60,332 nt of DNA. Source: CAZTDD01 sp964612675 (GTDB lineage: Bacteria; Hinthialibacterota; Hinthialibacteria; Hinthialibacterales; JAKPRU01). Positions 34,264 to 43,651 of this stretch are shown here, piece by piece. Location: the NCBI GenBank assembly GCA_964612675.1, contig CAZTDD010000025.1:1-60332 (forward strand), in the 5' to 3' direction. The notes beneath the pieces are model-generated. The model was not told the DNA's origin. It was given only the letters and a program-made list of their open reading frames with translations, and did no database searches. A program made the position numbers and the translations under genes. The stretch's first letter is position 1; the number at the start of each line of letters is the position of its first letter.

Positions 34264-34848
34264 ATGAATCGACTCAATCTTTGGCAAGAACGATGGTTGA
34301 GCAGCAATAATATGGGAAAAACCGAAAATCTATCGTGGGTTGAGCTGAAGTATGAGGAAGGTGGCAGAATCGTCCGATATTGGATTGATTGCCGCTACAA
34401 AATCCTCCAGTTTGTTGGGTATTACAATGCTGCAGTTCTCACGTTCGGTTTTAGCGAGGGAATTCTCCTATCTGATGACATGCACATGGCAGGTGCTGCG
34501 ATCAGTCTTCTTTCTGTTTTTGTTGCCCTTATGGGGCTGGCGACTGAAGCCTCGACAACACGTTACAACAGTGCCTATTTAGACACTCTGCGGGGGATAG
34601 ATAAAAGACTTGAGAAAACGGACCGCTTGAGAGGTGTTTTCACTGCCGGAAGAAATGCCATGGAAGGCAATCCACTCCATAAAGTCCTCCCGGTCCACCG
34701 TGCTCATATGATCTTCTATATTTTCTTAGTTCTCTTGTGGGGAGTCCTTGCAGTTTATGAGATAACTCGTGCCTGTTCCGGAAGGGTACAAGGAGGTGTT
34801 TGTGAAATAGAAGTCCTCAGCCTCTCGCTTCTGGCATGGCACCCGTGA
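34264..34848 (+). CDS. membrane protein of unknown function
   Basis: 194 residues. Two hydrophobic segments (about 55-70 and 78-97) and one near the C-terminus (about 150-166), with an intervening charged helix (LRGIDKRLEKTDRLRG). No family is recognised. The base composition is more AT-rich than neighbouring genes, suggesting acquisition. The ATG at 34264 lacks a good Shine-Dalgarno; ATG 34312 is an alternative. Confidence 0.55.
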   Translation: MNRLNLWQERWLSSNNMGKTENLSWVELKYEEGGRIVRYWIDCRYKILQFVGYYNAAVLTFGFSEGILLSDDMHMAGAAISLLSVFVALMGLATEASTTRYNSAYLDTLRGIDKRLEKTDRLRGVFTAGRNAMEGNPLHKVLPVHRAHMIFYIFLVLLWGVLAVYEITRACSGRVQGGVCEIEVLSLSLLAWHP

Positions 34849-35201
34849 ATGTTTTGATCGACGCACCCCCAAGCGGAGTTGGGGGTGGCACCCTGTGGTA
34901 TCACTCGGTCATCCTCTTGCTCCTGCGTCGCCCCGATTGCAGTCGACCGAACGAATTCGAGCAGTCGGGTCCACCCGTGTCAGGTGTTGGTCCTGCACTT
35001 GAATTCTCCCCCCCCGGTCCAGCAGTTCACTTGAAGACAGGCGCAAGTGTGAGCTCGCATATGATTTACAGGTACAGTGGGTTCCATGTAGGATAGAGTT
35101 GATTGGCTTTTGAAGAGGTTCCCGGTTGACGCGGGAAGAAAAGCAAAAGCGGGGGCACAGCGGTGAAGAGGGCTATAGGATGCTGTATTGAGGAGACCAA
35201 G
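34849..35201. other. gene-free stretch with a GC-rich hairpin
   Basis: Contains the perfect 9-bp hairpin CACCCCCAA-GCGGAG-TTGGGGGTG at 34864-34887, which lies right after the membrane-protein stop and may terminate it, although no T tract follows. The open frame overlapping it has no coding look. Nothing else is recognised. Confidence 0.5.
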
Positions 35202-35507
35202 ATGGACAACGCAGTGAATATCGAATACACGGTCCAGATTTGGCAGGAATCCAATCAGTTTATCGCACATGCTATGCCGCTAGATGTGATGAGCTCTGGG
35301 GCGACGCCGCAGGAAGCGAAAAAGGCGTTGGACGAAGCCGTGCATCTTTTTCTCGTTACCGCTGCGGAACTGGGAACGATGAATGATGTGCTCCACGAGG
35401 CCGGATATGCTTTCGAGGATGGACGTTGGATAAGCCCGTCCTGGGTTGCTGTTGAACGCTGTTCCACGGCTATCGGTGGCAATCAATGCAAATTGCCGGC
35501 TCACTGA
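35202..35507 (+). CDS. HicB-family antitoxin-like protein, no HicA neighbour
   Basis: 101 residues from the ATG at 35202, preceded by GAGGAGA; a longer frame starts 39 bases earlier without support. EYTVQIWQESNQFIAHAMPLDVMSSGATPQEAKKALDEAVHLFL matches the HicB fold. A typical HicB C-terminal segment (DVLHEAGYAF) follows, then about 25 unconserved residues. No HicA gene lies within the neighbouring bases. It may be a solitary regulator. Confidence 0.7.
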   Translation: MDNAVNIEYTVQIWQESNQFIAHAMPLDVMSSGATPQEAKKALDEAVHLFLVTAAELGTMNDVLHEAGYAFEDGRWISPSWVAVERCSTAIGGNQCKLPAH

Positions 35508-35561
35508 ATCACAGATCGCACGGAAGTAGCACGGATAACACGGAAACAGAAAGGAACTCCC

Positions 35562-37094
35562 TCAAAACTTCTTCCCCCTTGTATTCAAATAATGCTCCAG
35601 TTTTTCTTCAATCGACAAGCCGGGTGGGAGCGTTTCACGGTACGGGGAGTTGTGCTCCAAGCGTCTTAAGAGTTCCTGTTTCAACCGATTCACAACGTCC
35701 TCATACTCCGCCTCATATGCGAGATTGTTCATTTCATTCGGATCGTTCACAAGATCGAAAAGCCGTTCGGTTCGTCCGCGCGGCGACAGGCCAGTTTTGT
35801 AGCCGTCCGGGCGTATGCGTTTCCCCCGCATGAAGACATACTTGAATCGTTTGGAACAGACCATCGCCTCTTCATTGGGATAATACTCGCTAAACGCATA
35901 CTCTCTGTGTTCGTCGGTCTTGCCTTCCACCACGGGTAGAAGACTCCGGCCCTCCACGTCTTCGGGAATCTCGATTCCGCACACATCCGCGATGGTCGGG
36001 AAGACATCGATAAACTCGACCAGCGCATCGGAAGCCACGTTTCTTCTGTTGCTGCCGGGCAGCCGAATCATCAGCGGCGCGCGTACCGCCTCGTCGTACG
36101 AACAGTGTTTCTCGAACCGTCCATGGTGTCCGAGATTGTATCCGTGATCGCCGAGATAAATGACCAGTGTATTCTCATCCAGCCCGGTTTCTTTCAAGGT
36201 ATCGAGAACCAGTCCCACGTTCTTGTCCATGAACGCGGTCGAGGTGTAATAGGAGGCGGTAATTCCCTGTTTCTCGGAACGGGTGAGGTCGCGGAAAATC
36301 TCCGGCATCTGCCAGGCGTCCTCCGGGCCGGGCTCGGGGGGATCGAAGCTGTCCGGGTCGAACATTCCGCTGTATTCGATGGGAAACCGGAACGGGGAAT
36401 GGGGCTCATAGAAACTGGCGACGAGGAAGAACGGTTCGTCGACGTGGTCACGCAAAAATTTCTGCGCCTCACGTGCAAACCAGGTTCCGGCCATATCTTC
36501 ATCATACGCCCCATACGGATAGTACATCCCATTCAGCCACACACTGGCCGGATCCCGGAACGGACGCCAGCGGGGCAACACAGGAACATCATCGGGAACA
36601 GGACGTGGCGGATTCTCCTGTAGATACTGCCGATGTTCCCGGTGATCGAGCCGATGGTCGAATCCATGTTTAAGATTACTATTAAAATGCATCTTTCCGA
36701 TCGCGGCTGTACTGTAGCCGTGTTCTTTGAGCAGTTCGCCGATAGTCAATGCCTGTTCCGGGAGGGCCGACCGCAGCATGGTCACACCCACGGAATGGGG
36801 GACTTTGCCGGTGATGAATGACTGGCGGGATGGCGTACACATCGGCGAGTTGCAATAAGCGTTCGTGAATCGAACCCCGGTCTCGGCAAACCCATCGAGA
36901 TTGGGTGTTCTCGCTTTCTGGTTGCCATACGCGCCGCACACATACGCGGCGTGATCGTCACTGATCAGGAACAAAACGTTCGGTTTGTTTCGTTTCTCAG
37001 TAGAACGAGCGAGACCTTCCAGTCCGGAGAGGCCGGTTGCAGCTGCTACAGCGGACGTCTTGAGAAATGTTCGACGATTGGTTTCTGTATTCAC
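35562..37094 (-). CDS. Tat-exported sulfatase (iduronate/choline-sulfatase-like)
   Basis: 510 residues from the GTG at 37094, with GGAG eleven bases upstream; an in-frame GTG 24 bases earlier precedes the Shine-Dalgarno and is less likely. A twin-arginine signal (NRRTFLKTSAVAAATGL) is followed by the metal motif SDDH near residue 47, the CTPSR signature with Cys86 as the formylglycine site, GKMHF, and YLGDHGYNLGHHG. It is expected to remove sulfate from polysaccharides outside the cytoplasm. The second sulfatase of the window; the two share the fold but not close sequence. Confidence 0.93.
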   Translation of the reverse strand: MNTETNRRTFLKTSAVAAATGLSGLEGLARSTEKRNKPNVLFLISDDHAAYVCGAYGNQKARTPNLDGFAETGVRFTNAYCNSPMCTPSRQSFITGKVPHSVGVTMLRSALPEQALTIGELLKEHGYSTAAIGKMHFNSNLKHGFDHRLDHREHRQYLQENPPRPVPDDVPVLPRWRPFRDPASVWLNGMYYPYGAYDEDMAGTWFAREAQKFLRDHVDEPFFLVASFYEPHSPFRFPIEYSGMFDPDSFDPPEPGPEDAWQMPEIFRDLTRSEKQGITASYYTSTAFMDKNVGLVLDTLKETGLDENTLVIYLGDHGYNLGHHGRFEKHCSYDEAVRAPLMIRLPGSNRRNVASDALVEFIDVFPTIADVCGIEIPEDVEGRSLLPVVEGKTDEHREYAFSEYYPNEEAMVCSKRFKYVFMRGKRIRPDGYKTGLSPRGRTERLFDLVNDPNEMNNLAYEAEYEDVVNRLKQELLRRLEHNSPYRETLPPGLSIEEKLEHYLNTRGKKF

Positions 37095-37266
37095 TGGGTA
37101 TTCTTCTCCTTCGACCACGGGTGTTCTCGACTCTTGATCTTATCCCGCAATTGCACGTATCCGCAACTGCCTTGCCGGTGCTTTCGCCGGGAACGCTTGA
37201 ACGAGCCGCCCAAGACACTCAAACTCAGCCTCTGTTGATTGTCTCGAGTGAAGGAGCAAACAGACG

Positions 37267-38157
37267 TTGGAATGGATAGGACTCATCGTTCTGGGTGTGG
37301 TCTCAGCCGGTCTTTACTGGATGTTCTTTGTTGAGCCCTATGGATATCGGCTTCGTGAGCGAGAAATCACTCTCCCATTTCCGGGACCAAAAGAGCTGAC
37401 GATTTTGCATATCACCGATTTGCATTTCATTCCGAAGCGTCGTCGGCTTCTTGCTTTCTTAAAATCTCTCCATGGTGTGAAAGCGGATCTTGTTGTCCAT
37501 ACGGGCGATTTTCTTGACGAACCGGTCGATCTTGCTCTTTTGTGCGATGGGTTAGCCGGAATCCAGGGAAGACGTGGCACGTTCGCTGTGTTCGGGAACC
37601 ACGATTATTACCGCTACCGGTCCCTCGATCCTCTCGTACATCCATTCTTGGAACGCTACAACGCGAAACGATTCCGCGACGTCCGAATTGTCCGATCGGC
37701 CCTGGAGGAAATCGGCGTTCGAATTCTCTCGAATGCCTCATGTGGAATCGAATGCGACGGATTCCCGATACGAATTGTCGGAATCGACGATCCGTTTATG
37801 GGCTGCGATGATGTCGAAACGGCGTTCTCAGACGTGGACGAAAAGGAAACGGTGTTTGTGCTGTCCCACTCGCCTGAAGTCTACGAAGAGGTGACGAGAC
37901 GGCGTGCGGCTCTGCTGTTATGCGGGCATACACACGGCGGGCAGATTCGCGTTCCTTTGCTGGGCGCGCTTGTTACGCGATGTCCGGTGCCAAGGAGTAT
38001 GGCGCGCGGTTTCACGCGAATTGCCGACACCACAGTATTCGTAAGTCCGGGGATGGGTACAAGCCCCAATCTGATGCTTCGTTTCTTTTGCCCGCCGGAG
38101 GCTACACTACTTCGAGTCCGGTTTGAACCAGTGGACCATGTCGGCGGTCAGACCTAG
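37267..38157 (+). CDS. membrane-anchored metallophosphoesterase (YkuE/YaeI-like)
   Basis: 296 residues with one N-terminal helix (about 4-20). All metal motifs are present: ITDLHF, HTGDFLDE, GNHDYY, LSHSPE and CGHTHGGQ. Family members hydrolyse phosphomonoesters or phosphodiesters such as those in UDP-sugars or lipids. The TTG start has AAGGAG about eleven bases before it. Its stop codon overlaps that of the convergent receiver gene within CCTAGG. Confidence 0.9.
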   Translation: MEWIGLIVLGVVSAGLYWMFFVEPYGYRLREREITLPFPGPKELTILHITDLHFIPKRRRLLAFLKSLHGVKADLVVHTGDFLDEPVDLALLCDGLAGIQGRRGTFAVFGNHDYYRYRSLDPLVHPFLERYNAKRFRDVRIVRSALEEIGVRILSNASCGIECDGFPIRIVGIDDPFMGCDDVETAFSDVDEKETVFVLSHSPEVYEEVTRRRAALLLCGHTHGGQIRVPLLGALVTRCPVPRSMARGFTRIADTTVFVSPGMGTSPNLMLRFFCPPEATLLRVRFEPVDHVGGQT

Positions 38158-38624
38158 GTAGCCGTCGACGGCCTCTGTGGTAGTGACGACTCGATATATC
38201 TCGCCACATCGGACAACGCGAAAGGTTTCGGCATGAAGCCGGCGATATCCCCCCGCTGGGCAGCGAATTGGACGCCCTCGTCCCCCAGACCGCTCATCAT
38301 AACCACAGTGACCGACGGACACAGCGTTCGAATCTCGCCGAGAATGTCCAACCCACTTTTACACGGAAGATGAACATCCAAGAAAATGAGACCGATGTCT
38401 TGTCCACCGGATTCCAGATACTCAACGCATTCCTCGGCACTGGATACGGTATGAGCCCAGTAACCGCGATGTACGGCCGCAGCTCGGCAGAACCGCCGAA
38501 TGCTCGGTTCGTCGTCGACAACTAATATGCCCGGTTTGCGTCCCGTTTCGTTCAGTCCGCCTGTAGGCGTATTCTTACTCGTTACCCCAACACCATGCGC
38601 GAGTTTTTCCACCTTGCTCTCCAT
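38154..38624 (-). CDS. stand-alone response-regulator receiver protein
   Basis: 156 residues from the ATG at 38624; a longer frame to 38714 is possible and neither start has a strong Shine-Dalgarno. A single receiver domain: ILVVDDEPSIRRF (acidic pocket), phospho-acceptor Asp in IFLDVHLP, MMSG and the Lys in MPKPFA. A 35-residue N-terminal tail precedes it and there is no output domain. No histidine kinase is adjacent. The consensus promoter 230 bases upstream faces this gene. Confidence 0.87.
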   Translation of the reverse strand: MESKVEKLAHGVGVTSKNTPTGGLNETGRKPGILVVDDEPSIRRFCRAAAVHRGYWAHTVSSAEECVEYLESGGQDIGLIFLDVHLPCKSGLDILGEIRTLCPSVTVVMMSGLGDEGVQFAAQRGDIAGFMPKPFALSDVARYIESSLPQRPSTAT

Positions 38625-38854
38625 CGCGACCCACAGACACGCGGATCGCATCATGGGCACTAGATTTCGCACCGGAAACCATGGTCGGTCCGACACGATC
38701 GCAAATCTAGACACTCAGAATACGCTCAATACCTCCCGCACGCCCCGAAAAGGTGCGTTCGGAATCTGCAGTTCAATAAAAGGTTGCACTTTGTAGGACT
38801 TTCTGAAAGTCAATAACCACCTATTTCAAAACTCAACCATCTCAAGTAAGAGAG

Positions 38855-38883
38855 AGTATACTTGAGCGAAAATGTCTTGTCAA
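38855..38883 (-). promoter_or_regulatory. consensus sigma70 promoter on the minus strand
   Basis: Read on the minus strand: TTGACA (38883-38878), a 17-bp spacer and TATACT (38860-38855). It drives the receiver gene with a leader of about 225 nt to the ATG at 38624. It lies in the AT-rich gene-free stretch 38625-39138, which otherwise holds only a weak plus-strand candidate (TTGATC, 19 bp, TATGAT at 39011-39041) before the glycosyltransferase. Confidence 0.7.
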
Positions 38884-39138
38884 TCAGAATTATGTTAAAA
38901 ACATCAAACATTTGAGGATTTTCCCTGGAATTTGTTCCTGTGGCGATATTGGAGATTATGCATAAAATAATGCTTCAAGTGGTCTGAAAACTGTCTGGTC
39001 AAGCCGGGAATTGATCGGATATCGGGTTCCGCTTTTATGATACTCTCGTTAGGTGTGAAATTCGGTTGCATGCGTCCGTCGGCAAATGCAGATTAAGGTT
39101 GTACAATCCCATCTCATGGCCGGATGGAGGTTCAGAGG

Positions 39139-40977
39139 ATGCCTCATTGTAGTGATTGGTTGACAGTCTCCGATGTGTCCGGGTCGATACTCGACCGAAA
39201 CCTCGAAGAACTACGAACACGATTCCCGGATATTTTCGAGAGATGCATCAACCGGCTCGAAGACAGCGCTGTCGAGGTCCAGGCCCTCGGCGGCCATCTC
39301 TATCGCTGCCGGTCCGGGCGGACCTGGATCCATGGTCAAGATCCCGTGGCGGCCGAAACCCGCGGGCTGGTGGATCTTGCTGTTAACGCCTTCTCGAATA
39401 AAGAAAACGATCTCTTCTGTTTTCTCGGATTCGGTCTTGGATATGTGGTCGCAGAGATTTTCGAACGATTTCCCAAACAGGTAGGGAAATTTGAGTACTC
39501 ACGCGGTATTGTAATCTTCGAGAGAGACCCCGCTCTCTTTGTGGCCGCACTCGCCCTTTTCGACTGGCGCCCGCTTCTTGGGTCGGGCATGGTGTTCTTG
39601 TGCGTGGGAGAGGATTGGGAGAGACAATGGAACAACCTGTGTTGTATCCACCGGCTTACCTCCTGCAACAAACCTGCCTTGCTGTTCGGCTATCCCGTGC
39701 GAGATCCGTCCGAGAAGGACCGTTATGTGGCGCTTGCCGGTGAGATTCAGCGCCAATGGAACCAAGCAAAACAGACACCGTACGATCATCACCGCAAACT
39801 CCGACAACGAAGTTATGGTCCGGATGCGGAACCCTGCAAGAAGGTATGGACCTGGTACAACCCCGCCGAGCGTGCCATACCGCATATTCTTTCCGGTCTG
39901 CTTGATGCCATACAGGAACGCGGGATGACCGGTCGAATGCTCCCTATTCAAAGCGACGCCTACTACCCCCCGTGGTTTCAGTTCCACGACCTGGCCGCCT
40001 TCGATCCGGATCTCATCGTACAAATCAATCTCCCGTCGAGCGTGCTTTTTCCCGAGAAATGGGCACATGAGATCCCTCTGCCACGGCTGGTTTGGTATGT
40101 CGACAGCCCTATTAATTTCTGGCATGACCATCCGGAATTTTATTTCACCGACCACGATCATGTTTGTGTGTGGGACGAAACATACGTGCCTTTTCTTCAG
40201 AAATGCGGGGCGAAAGCGGTCCATGTACTTCCCTATGCGGCGGATATACAGCCGCCCGGCGAACCGCTTGAACAGTACCGAACTCCTCTCTCGTTTGTCG
40301 GGCAGGTCAAGGATCAGAGCGCACTCAAAAGCACGCTCACTGCGGAGGAAAGAGCCTATCTGGATGGGATCGTGGAAGAAAAACTGAGCTGCATGAAGGA
40401 AACGTTTGAAGAGATCCTCCGTCGATGTCCGCCTCCTTCCTCCGTCGGAATGGATCGTTTGCGAGAGAAAATCCATGTCGATTATTACTTATATGTCGAA
40501 GCGAATGCCCGCCATCGCATCCGGGTTCTTGAATCTCTATCGCCGTTTGGATTGAGCCTTTACGGATCGGAGGAGTGGCTATCGGTGCTCCCTGAGAAAA
40601 GTCCTTTGCGGACAAGTTTTTGTGGACCGCTGGACCACCGAACGGAATTCCCGTCGTTGATGAGATCGTCAACGATCAATCTGAACATCCACAGCATTCA
40701 CGCGCTCGCCAGTTTGAATATGCGCGATTACGATGTTCCGCTTCAAGACAGCTTCCTGCTGACGGATTGGGTGACCGACGCCGATCGCTGGTTCGAACCG
40801 ACTACCGAGATGGTGTTTTATCATTCGCTGGAAGATCTTCGGGCAAAGGTTGAGGAATTCCTCGCTTACCCCGAGAAACGGGAACCGATAATTCGGGCGG
40901 GCAAAGAACGGGTTCTCGCCGACCACACGTACGCGAAACGGCTCGACCAGATCTTGAAGATTGTCGATACCAGGTGA
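39139..40977 (+). CDS. Maf-N-like plus CgeB-type glycosyltransferase, paralogue of 24851-26689
   Basis: 612 residues from the ATG at 39139, with GGAGG eight bases upstream; an ATG 15 bases earlier lacks one. The N-domain HGQDPVAAETRGLVD, LFCFLGFGLGYVVAEI and IVIFERDPALFVAAL is closer to the Maf N-domain pattern than the paralogue. A CgeB-type GT-B half follows (LVWYVDSPINFW, LSFVGQVKD, STINLNIHS and DSFLLTDWV). Probably transfers sugars onto surface proteins or glycans. Its last bases run to within 8 bp of a convergent PMT-type gene. Confidence 0.8.
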   Translation: MPHCSDWLTVSDVSGSILDRNLEELRTRFPDIFERCINRLEDSAVEVQALGGHLYRCRSGRTWIHGQDPVAAETRGLVDLAVNAFSNKENDLFCFLGFGLGYVVAEIFERFPKQVGKFEYSRGIVIFERDPALFVAALALFDWRPLLGSGMVFLCVGEDWERQWNNLCCIHRLTSCNKPALLFGYPVRDPSEKDRYVALAGEIQRQWNQAKQTPYDHHRKLRQRSYGPDAEPCKKVWTWYNPAERAIPHILSGLLDAIQERGMTGRMLPIQSDAYYPPWFQFHDLAAFDPDLIVQINLPSSVLFPEKWAHEIPLPRLVWYVDSPINFWHDHPEFYFTDHDHVCVWDETYVPFLQKCGAKAVHVLPYAADIQPPGEPLEQYRTPLSFVGQVKDQSALKSTLTAEERAYLDGIVEEKLSCMKETFEEILRRCPPPSSVGMDRLREKIHVDYYLYVEANARHRIRVLESLSPFGLSLYGSEEWLSVLPEKSPLRTSFCGPLDHRTEFPSLMRSSTINLNIHSIHALASLNMRDYDVPLQDSFLLTDWVTDADRWFEPTTEMVFYHSLEDLRAKVEEFLAYPEKREPIIRAGKERVLADHTYAKRLDQILKIVDTR

Positions 40978-40984
40978 TCCCGGA

Positions 40985-43501
40985 TCATTTCGCGCGGATA
41001 TTGACAGTCAATGTTTGTATCCGCGCGGTGCCGTCCCGCGTGAGAAGATCATAGTACCATCTCGGATTCCACAGCCCGATTTGCAGTACATAGTCTCCGG
41101 GGGACGCATCTTCCGGGATTTGAATGGTCTTCGTCTCCGTGTAGGTGTCTCCGGGATTCATAGTCTCGGGATCGTCGTCGTTATCCAGGAAATCATGATC
41201 GAACACAAGGCGCTTTTCTCCGGACACCAGATGAACAATGACCCGCAGTTTCTCCTCCGGCGGTTTAAGGCATCGCCAATTGAATGTGAGTGCGAGTTTT
41301 CCTCCAGGGGCGACGGATTCGTGGGACGCTTTCACGCTCTCCAGAGCCAGGCATTCGACATCCTGATCGATCCAGGCGGCAATGAATTCACCCGCCAATT
41401 CGGGAGGCGGATCGCCGATCTCGACCGTCCCGACCTCCTGGAAATAGCGATCGTCTCCTCGGGTTAGTAATGGACCGCTATCGCTTTTTACACCAATCAA
41501 GATGGCGTAAACGCCTTTCGGCGCCTCGGCGGGAACAAATACTCTTTGTCCCCACGGCATAATTCGGCCTCGCGGTTGTTCATTCGCGGGCAGGTCGCCA
41601 TGCCACCATTTATGGTCCTCGTTCCATGAGTAATCGGCCCCTTCTAAGCGCATTATCACTGTCACGTCGGCTTTGGGTTTTTCGAGACAACGCCACATAA
41701 ACCGGACCTGAAAGGCCTCGGCGGGACCGACCCGCGAGCGGCTGACCGAACATCTTCGGAGTCTGAGAATCCGGCGACCGTTCTCCATCCATGCATCGCG
41801 GACAATGTCGGTTCCATCCAGGATGGTCCAATCCGTACCGGATCGTGACGCCACGGTCGCCAAAGGCGTTACAAACCCCGTTTCGAGTGCCGTCGCCAAC
41901 ACAACGGAATTCGGGGGTGTATCCAGCTCGGGATCGACAAAACGGTATCGATTGAACTCTGTGACATAGAGCCATTCATCGTCGGGCTCCATGCCCAACG
42001 CCCGACGATCCGCATAGAAACGACCGGGCGGATAGGCGGTGTGGAAGAGATAAAAGATATGAGACTGGTTGATCGTATCGGTCATGACCGTCAGCGGCCT
42101 TTGTTTCTCCACTTCGCGCAGCGCTTCCACCGCTTGTTCGAGTCCGTCGTAATAGAACGCATACGTTTGCTGCGGGATTTCACTCACATAGGCGTACGCC
42201 TGACGAGGAAATGCCCACGCGGTTCCGACTGCGACGACAAAACAGACCGTCGAACCGGCGACTCGGAGAAGCGACCACGGGCTTCGTATCCAGCTGACCA
42301 GTACAAGGAATCCCGCCCCGGAGATGATGGCATAGACCGGTATGGCGGTAACACAGCGATGAGCATGCGGACCACCGGGCGTGAGACAGTCCGGTATTGG
42401 ATAAACAAGGAGCCACAAAAGAATGAGTCGTGCCTCACGCGATCGCCACGCGGCGATACACATCCAAAGCCCCAGTAATACAAGCGGTGCGAACGAAATC
42501 AGGATGAGTCCGCCACCCATGTAAAGGAACGGATTGGGGTCGCCTCGTACAAACAAATGTACAGGCGAATAGTGAGGCAAATAGTCGCCCGCCGCCCGCA
42601 CCAGATTGGTGAGAGAAAAAAGGGATGTACCTGCCTGATCGACGGTAATAACGTTCAGTCGAGCATTCATCCGTTCGGGATGCACGATATGCTCAATAAC
42701 GAGCGGCAGACTGACAACGAGAAAAACACCGCAGAATGACAAAAGGACGGTTTTGTGATTTCGCCACAATTCCCTAAATGTGTCGCGATAAATGAAGACA
42801 ACCCCCAGAACCATCAAAGGAACAAACACTCTGGCGACCGTGTACGTATAAAATGTCAACGCCCAAAGAGCAGCGCCCGCAAGCAGGAGGGAGCCCCAGT
42901 AAAGCGTTCTCTCGCGATGGGCGAAGCGTTGACACGCCTGCAGGACACAAAACGTCCCCAAGCCAAATAGCAAGGGAAGTAAAATATCGCGCACGCCGAC
43001 TCGAGAGAGATGGACCTGCCATGGAGTAACCGCAGAAATCGCGGCAGCGGCAAGGCCGCCTGTGTTGCCGTACAGCTGCCTGCCCAGGAGAAATGTGACG
43101 GCCACGACCCCTACACCCAGCAAGGCGGAAACCAGACGCACGCTCCAGATCGATAGACCGAAAAACCAGATAAACGGGACAATAATGTAGCGATGAAGCC
43201 CTTCCTCATAATCGCCGAAGGAATGGAAAAAGATCGGAAGAAATTGTCCGTGCCGATTCATTCCGGTAAGGCTCAGGCAGTATGCATCATACCCGGTCGC
43301 CGCCTCGTCCTGAAAAAAACCCGGGGGGGCCTCCAGGAGATACACCGTGCGGAGAACCGCCGCGAACAGCAGGATCAACCCGAGTATATAGGGTGTCTTG
43401 CCTCGCGGTTGGAGAGACGCGCGAGGCGGGCGAGGACCTCGAGGAGGGGCGTGATACGTATGTTCTTGCCCTTCGGACATATTCAAACCCACATTCGCCA
43501 T
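40985..43501 (-). CDS. PMT-type GT-C membrane glycosyltransferase with two repeated C-terminal beta domains
   Basis: 838 residues. About eleven hydrophobic helices occupy residues 38-450, with FFQDEAATGYDAY as the acidic first-loop GT-C motif. Residues from about 590 on form two related beta repeats: VRFMWRCLEKPKADVTVIM and LTFNWRCLKPPEEKLRVIV. Such enzymes use polyprenyl-phosphate sugars and modify lipids or proteins on the outer face of the inner membrane. The start ATG 43501 lacks a strong Shine-Dalgarno; an ATG at 43480 (MSEGQEH) is possible. Confidence 0.88.
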   Translation of the reverse strand: MANVGLNMSEGQEHTYHAPPRGPRPPRASLQPRGKTPYILGLILLFAAVLRTVYLLEAPPGFFQDEAATGYDAYCLSLTGMNRHGQFLPIFFHSFGDYEEGLHRYIIVPFIWFFGLSIWSVRLVSALLGVGVVAVTFLLGRQLYGNTGGLAAAAISAVTPWQVHLSRVGVRDILLPLLFGLGTFCVLQACQRFAHRERTLYWGSLLLAGAALWALTFYTYTVARVFVPLMVLGVVFIYRDTFRELWRNHKTVLLSFCGVFLVVSLPLVIEHIVHPERMNARLNVITVDQAGTSLFSLTNLVRAAGDYLPHYSPVHLFVRGDPNPFLYMGGGLILISFAPLVLLGLWMCIAAWRSREARLILLWLLVYPIPDCLTPGGPHAHRCVTAIPVYAIISGAGFLVLVSWIRSPWSLLRVAGSTVCFVVAVGTAWAFPRQAYAYVSEIPQQTYAFYYDGLEQAVEALREVEKQRPLTVMTDTINQSHIFYLFHTAYPPGRFYADRRALGMEPDDEWLYVTEFNRYRFVDPELDTPPNSVVLATALETGFVTPLATVASRSGTDWTILDGTDIVRDAWMENGRRILRLRRCSVSRSRVGPAEAFQVRFMWRCLEKPKADVTVIMRLEGADYSWNEDHKWWHGDLPANEQPRGRIMPWGQRVFVPAEAPKGVYAILIGVKSDSGPLLTRGDDRYFQEVGTVEIGDPPPELAGEFIAAWIDQDVECLALESVKASHESVAPGGKLALTFNWRCLKPPEEKLRVIVHLVSGEKRLVFDHDFLDNDDDPETMNPGDTYTETKTIQIPEDASPGDYVLQIGLWNPRWYYDLLTRDGTARIQTLTVNIRAK

Positions 43502-43651
43502 TAGGCTTGCCTGTACGTGTCGTGCAAGACTATAACAGTTTCGTTCTCCTTTGTACCCGATGGTGTTTTCTTGAAGCAGAGTTGTCGAGAATGGGTAGGG
43601 TCAACGGCGTGAAGGCTGCACGGAACGAGACATTAGAGCGACGCGGCGAGT

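Noticed and set aside
34836..35096. Frame of 86 codons after the membrane protein
   Set aside because: Starts inside the previous gene, contains the GC-rich hairpin and has no motif.
38154..38157. Overlap of convergent stops in CCTAGG
   Set aside because: Both stops lie in a short palindrome, but such overlaps are common and need no special explanation.
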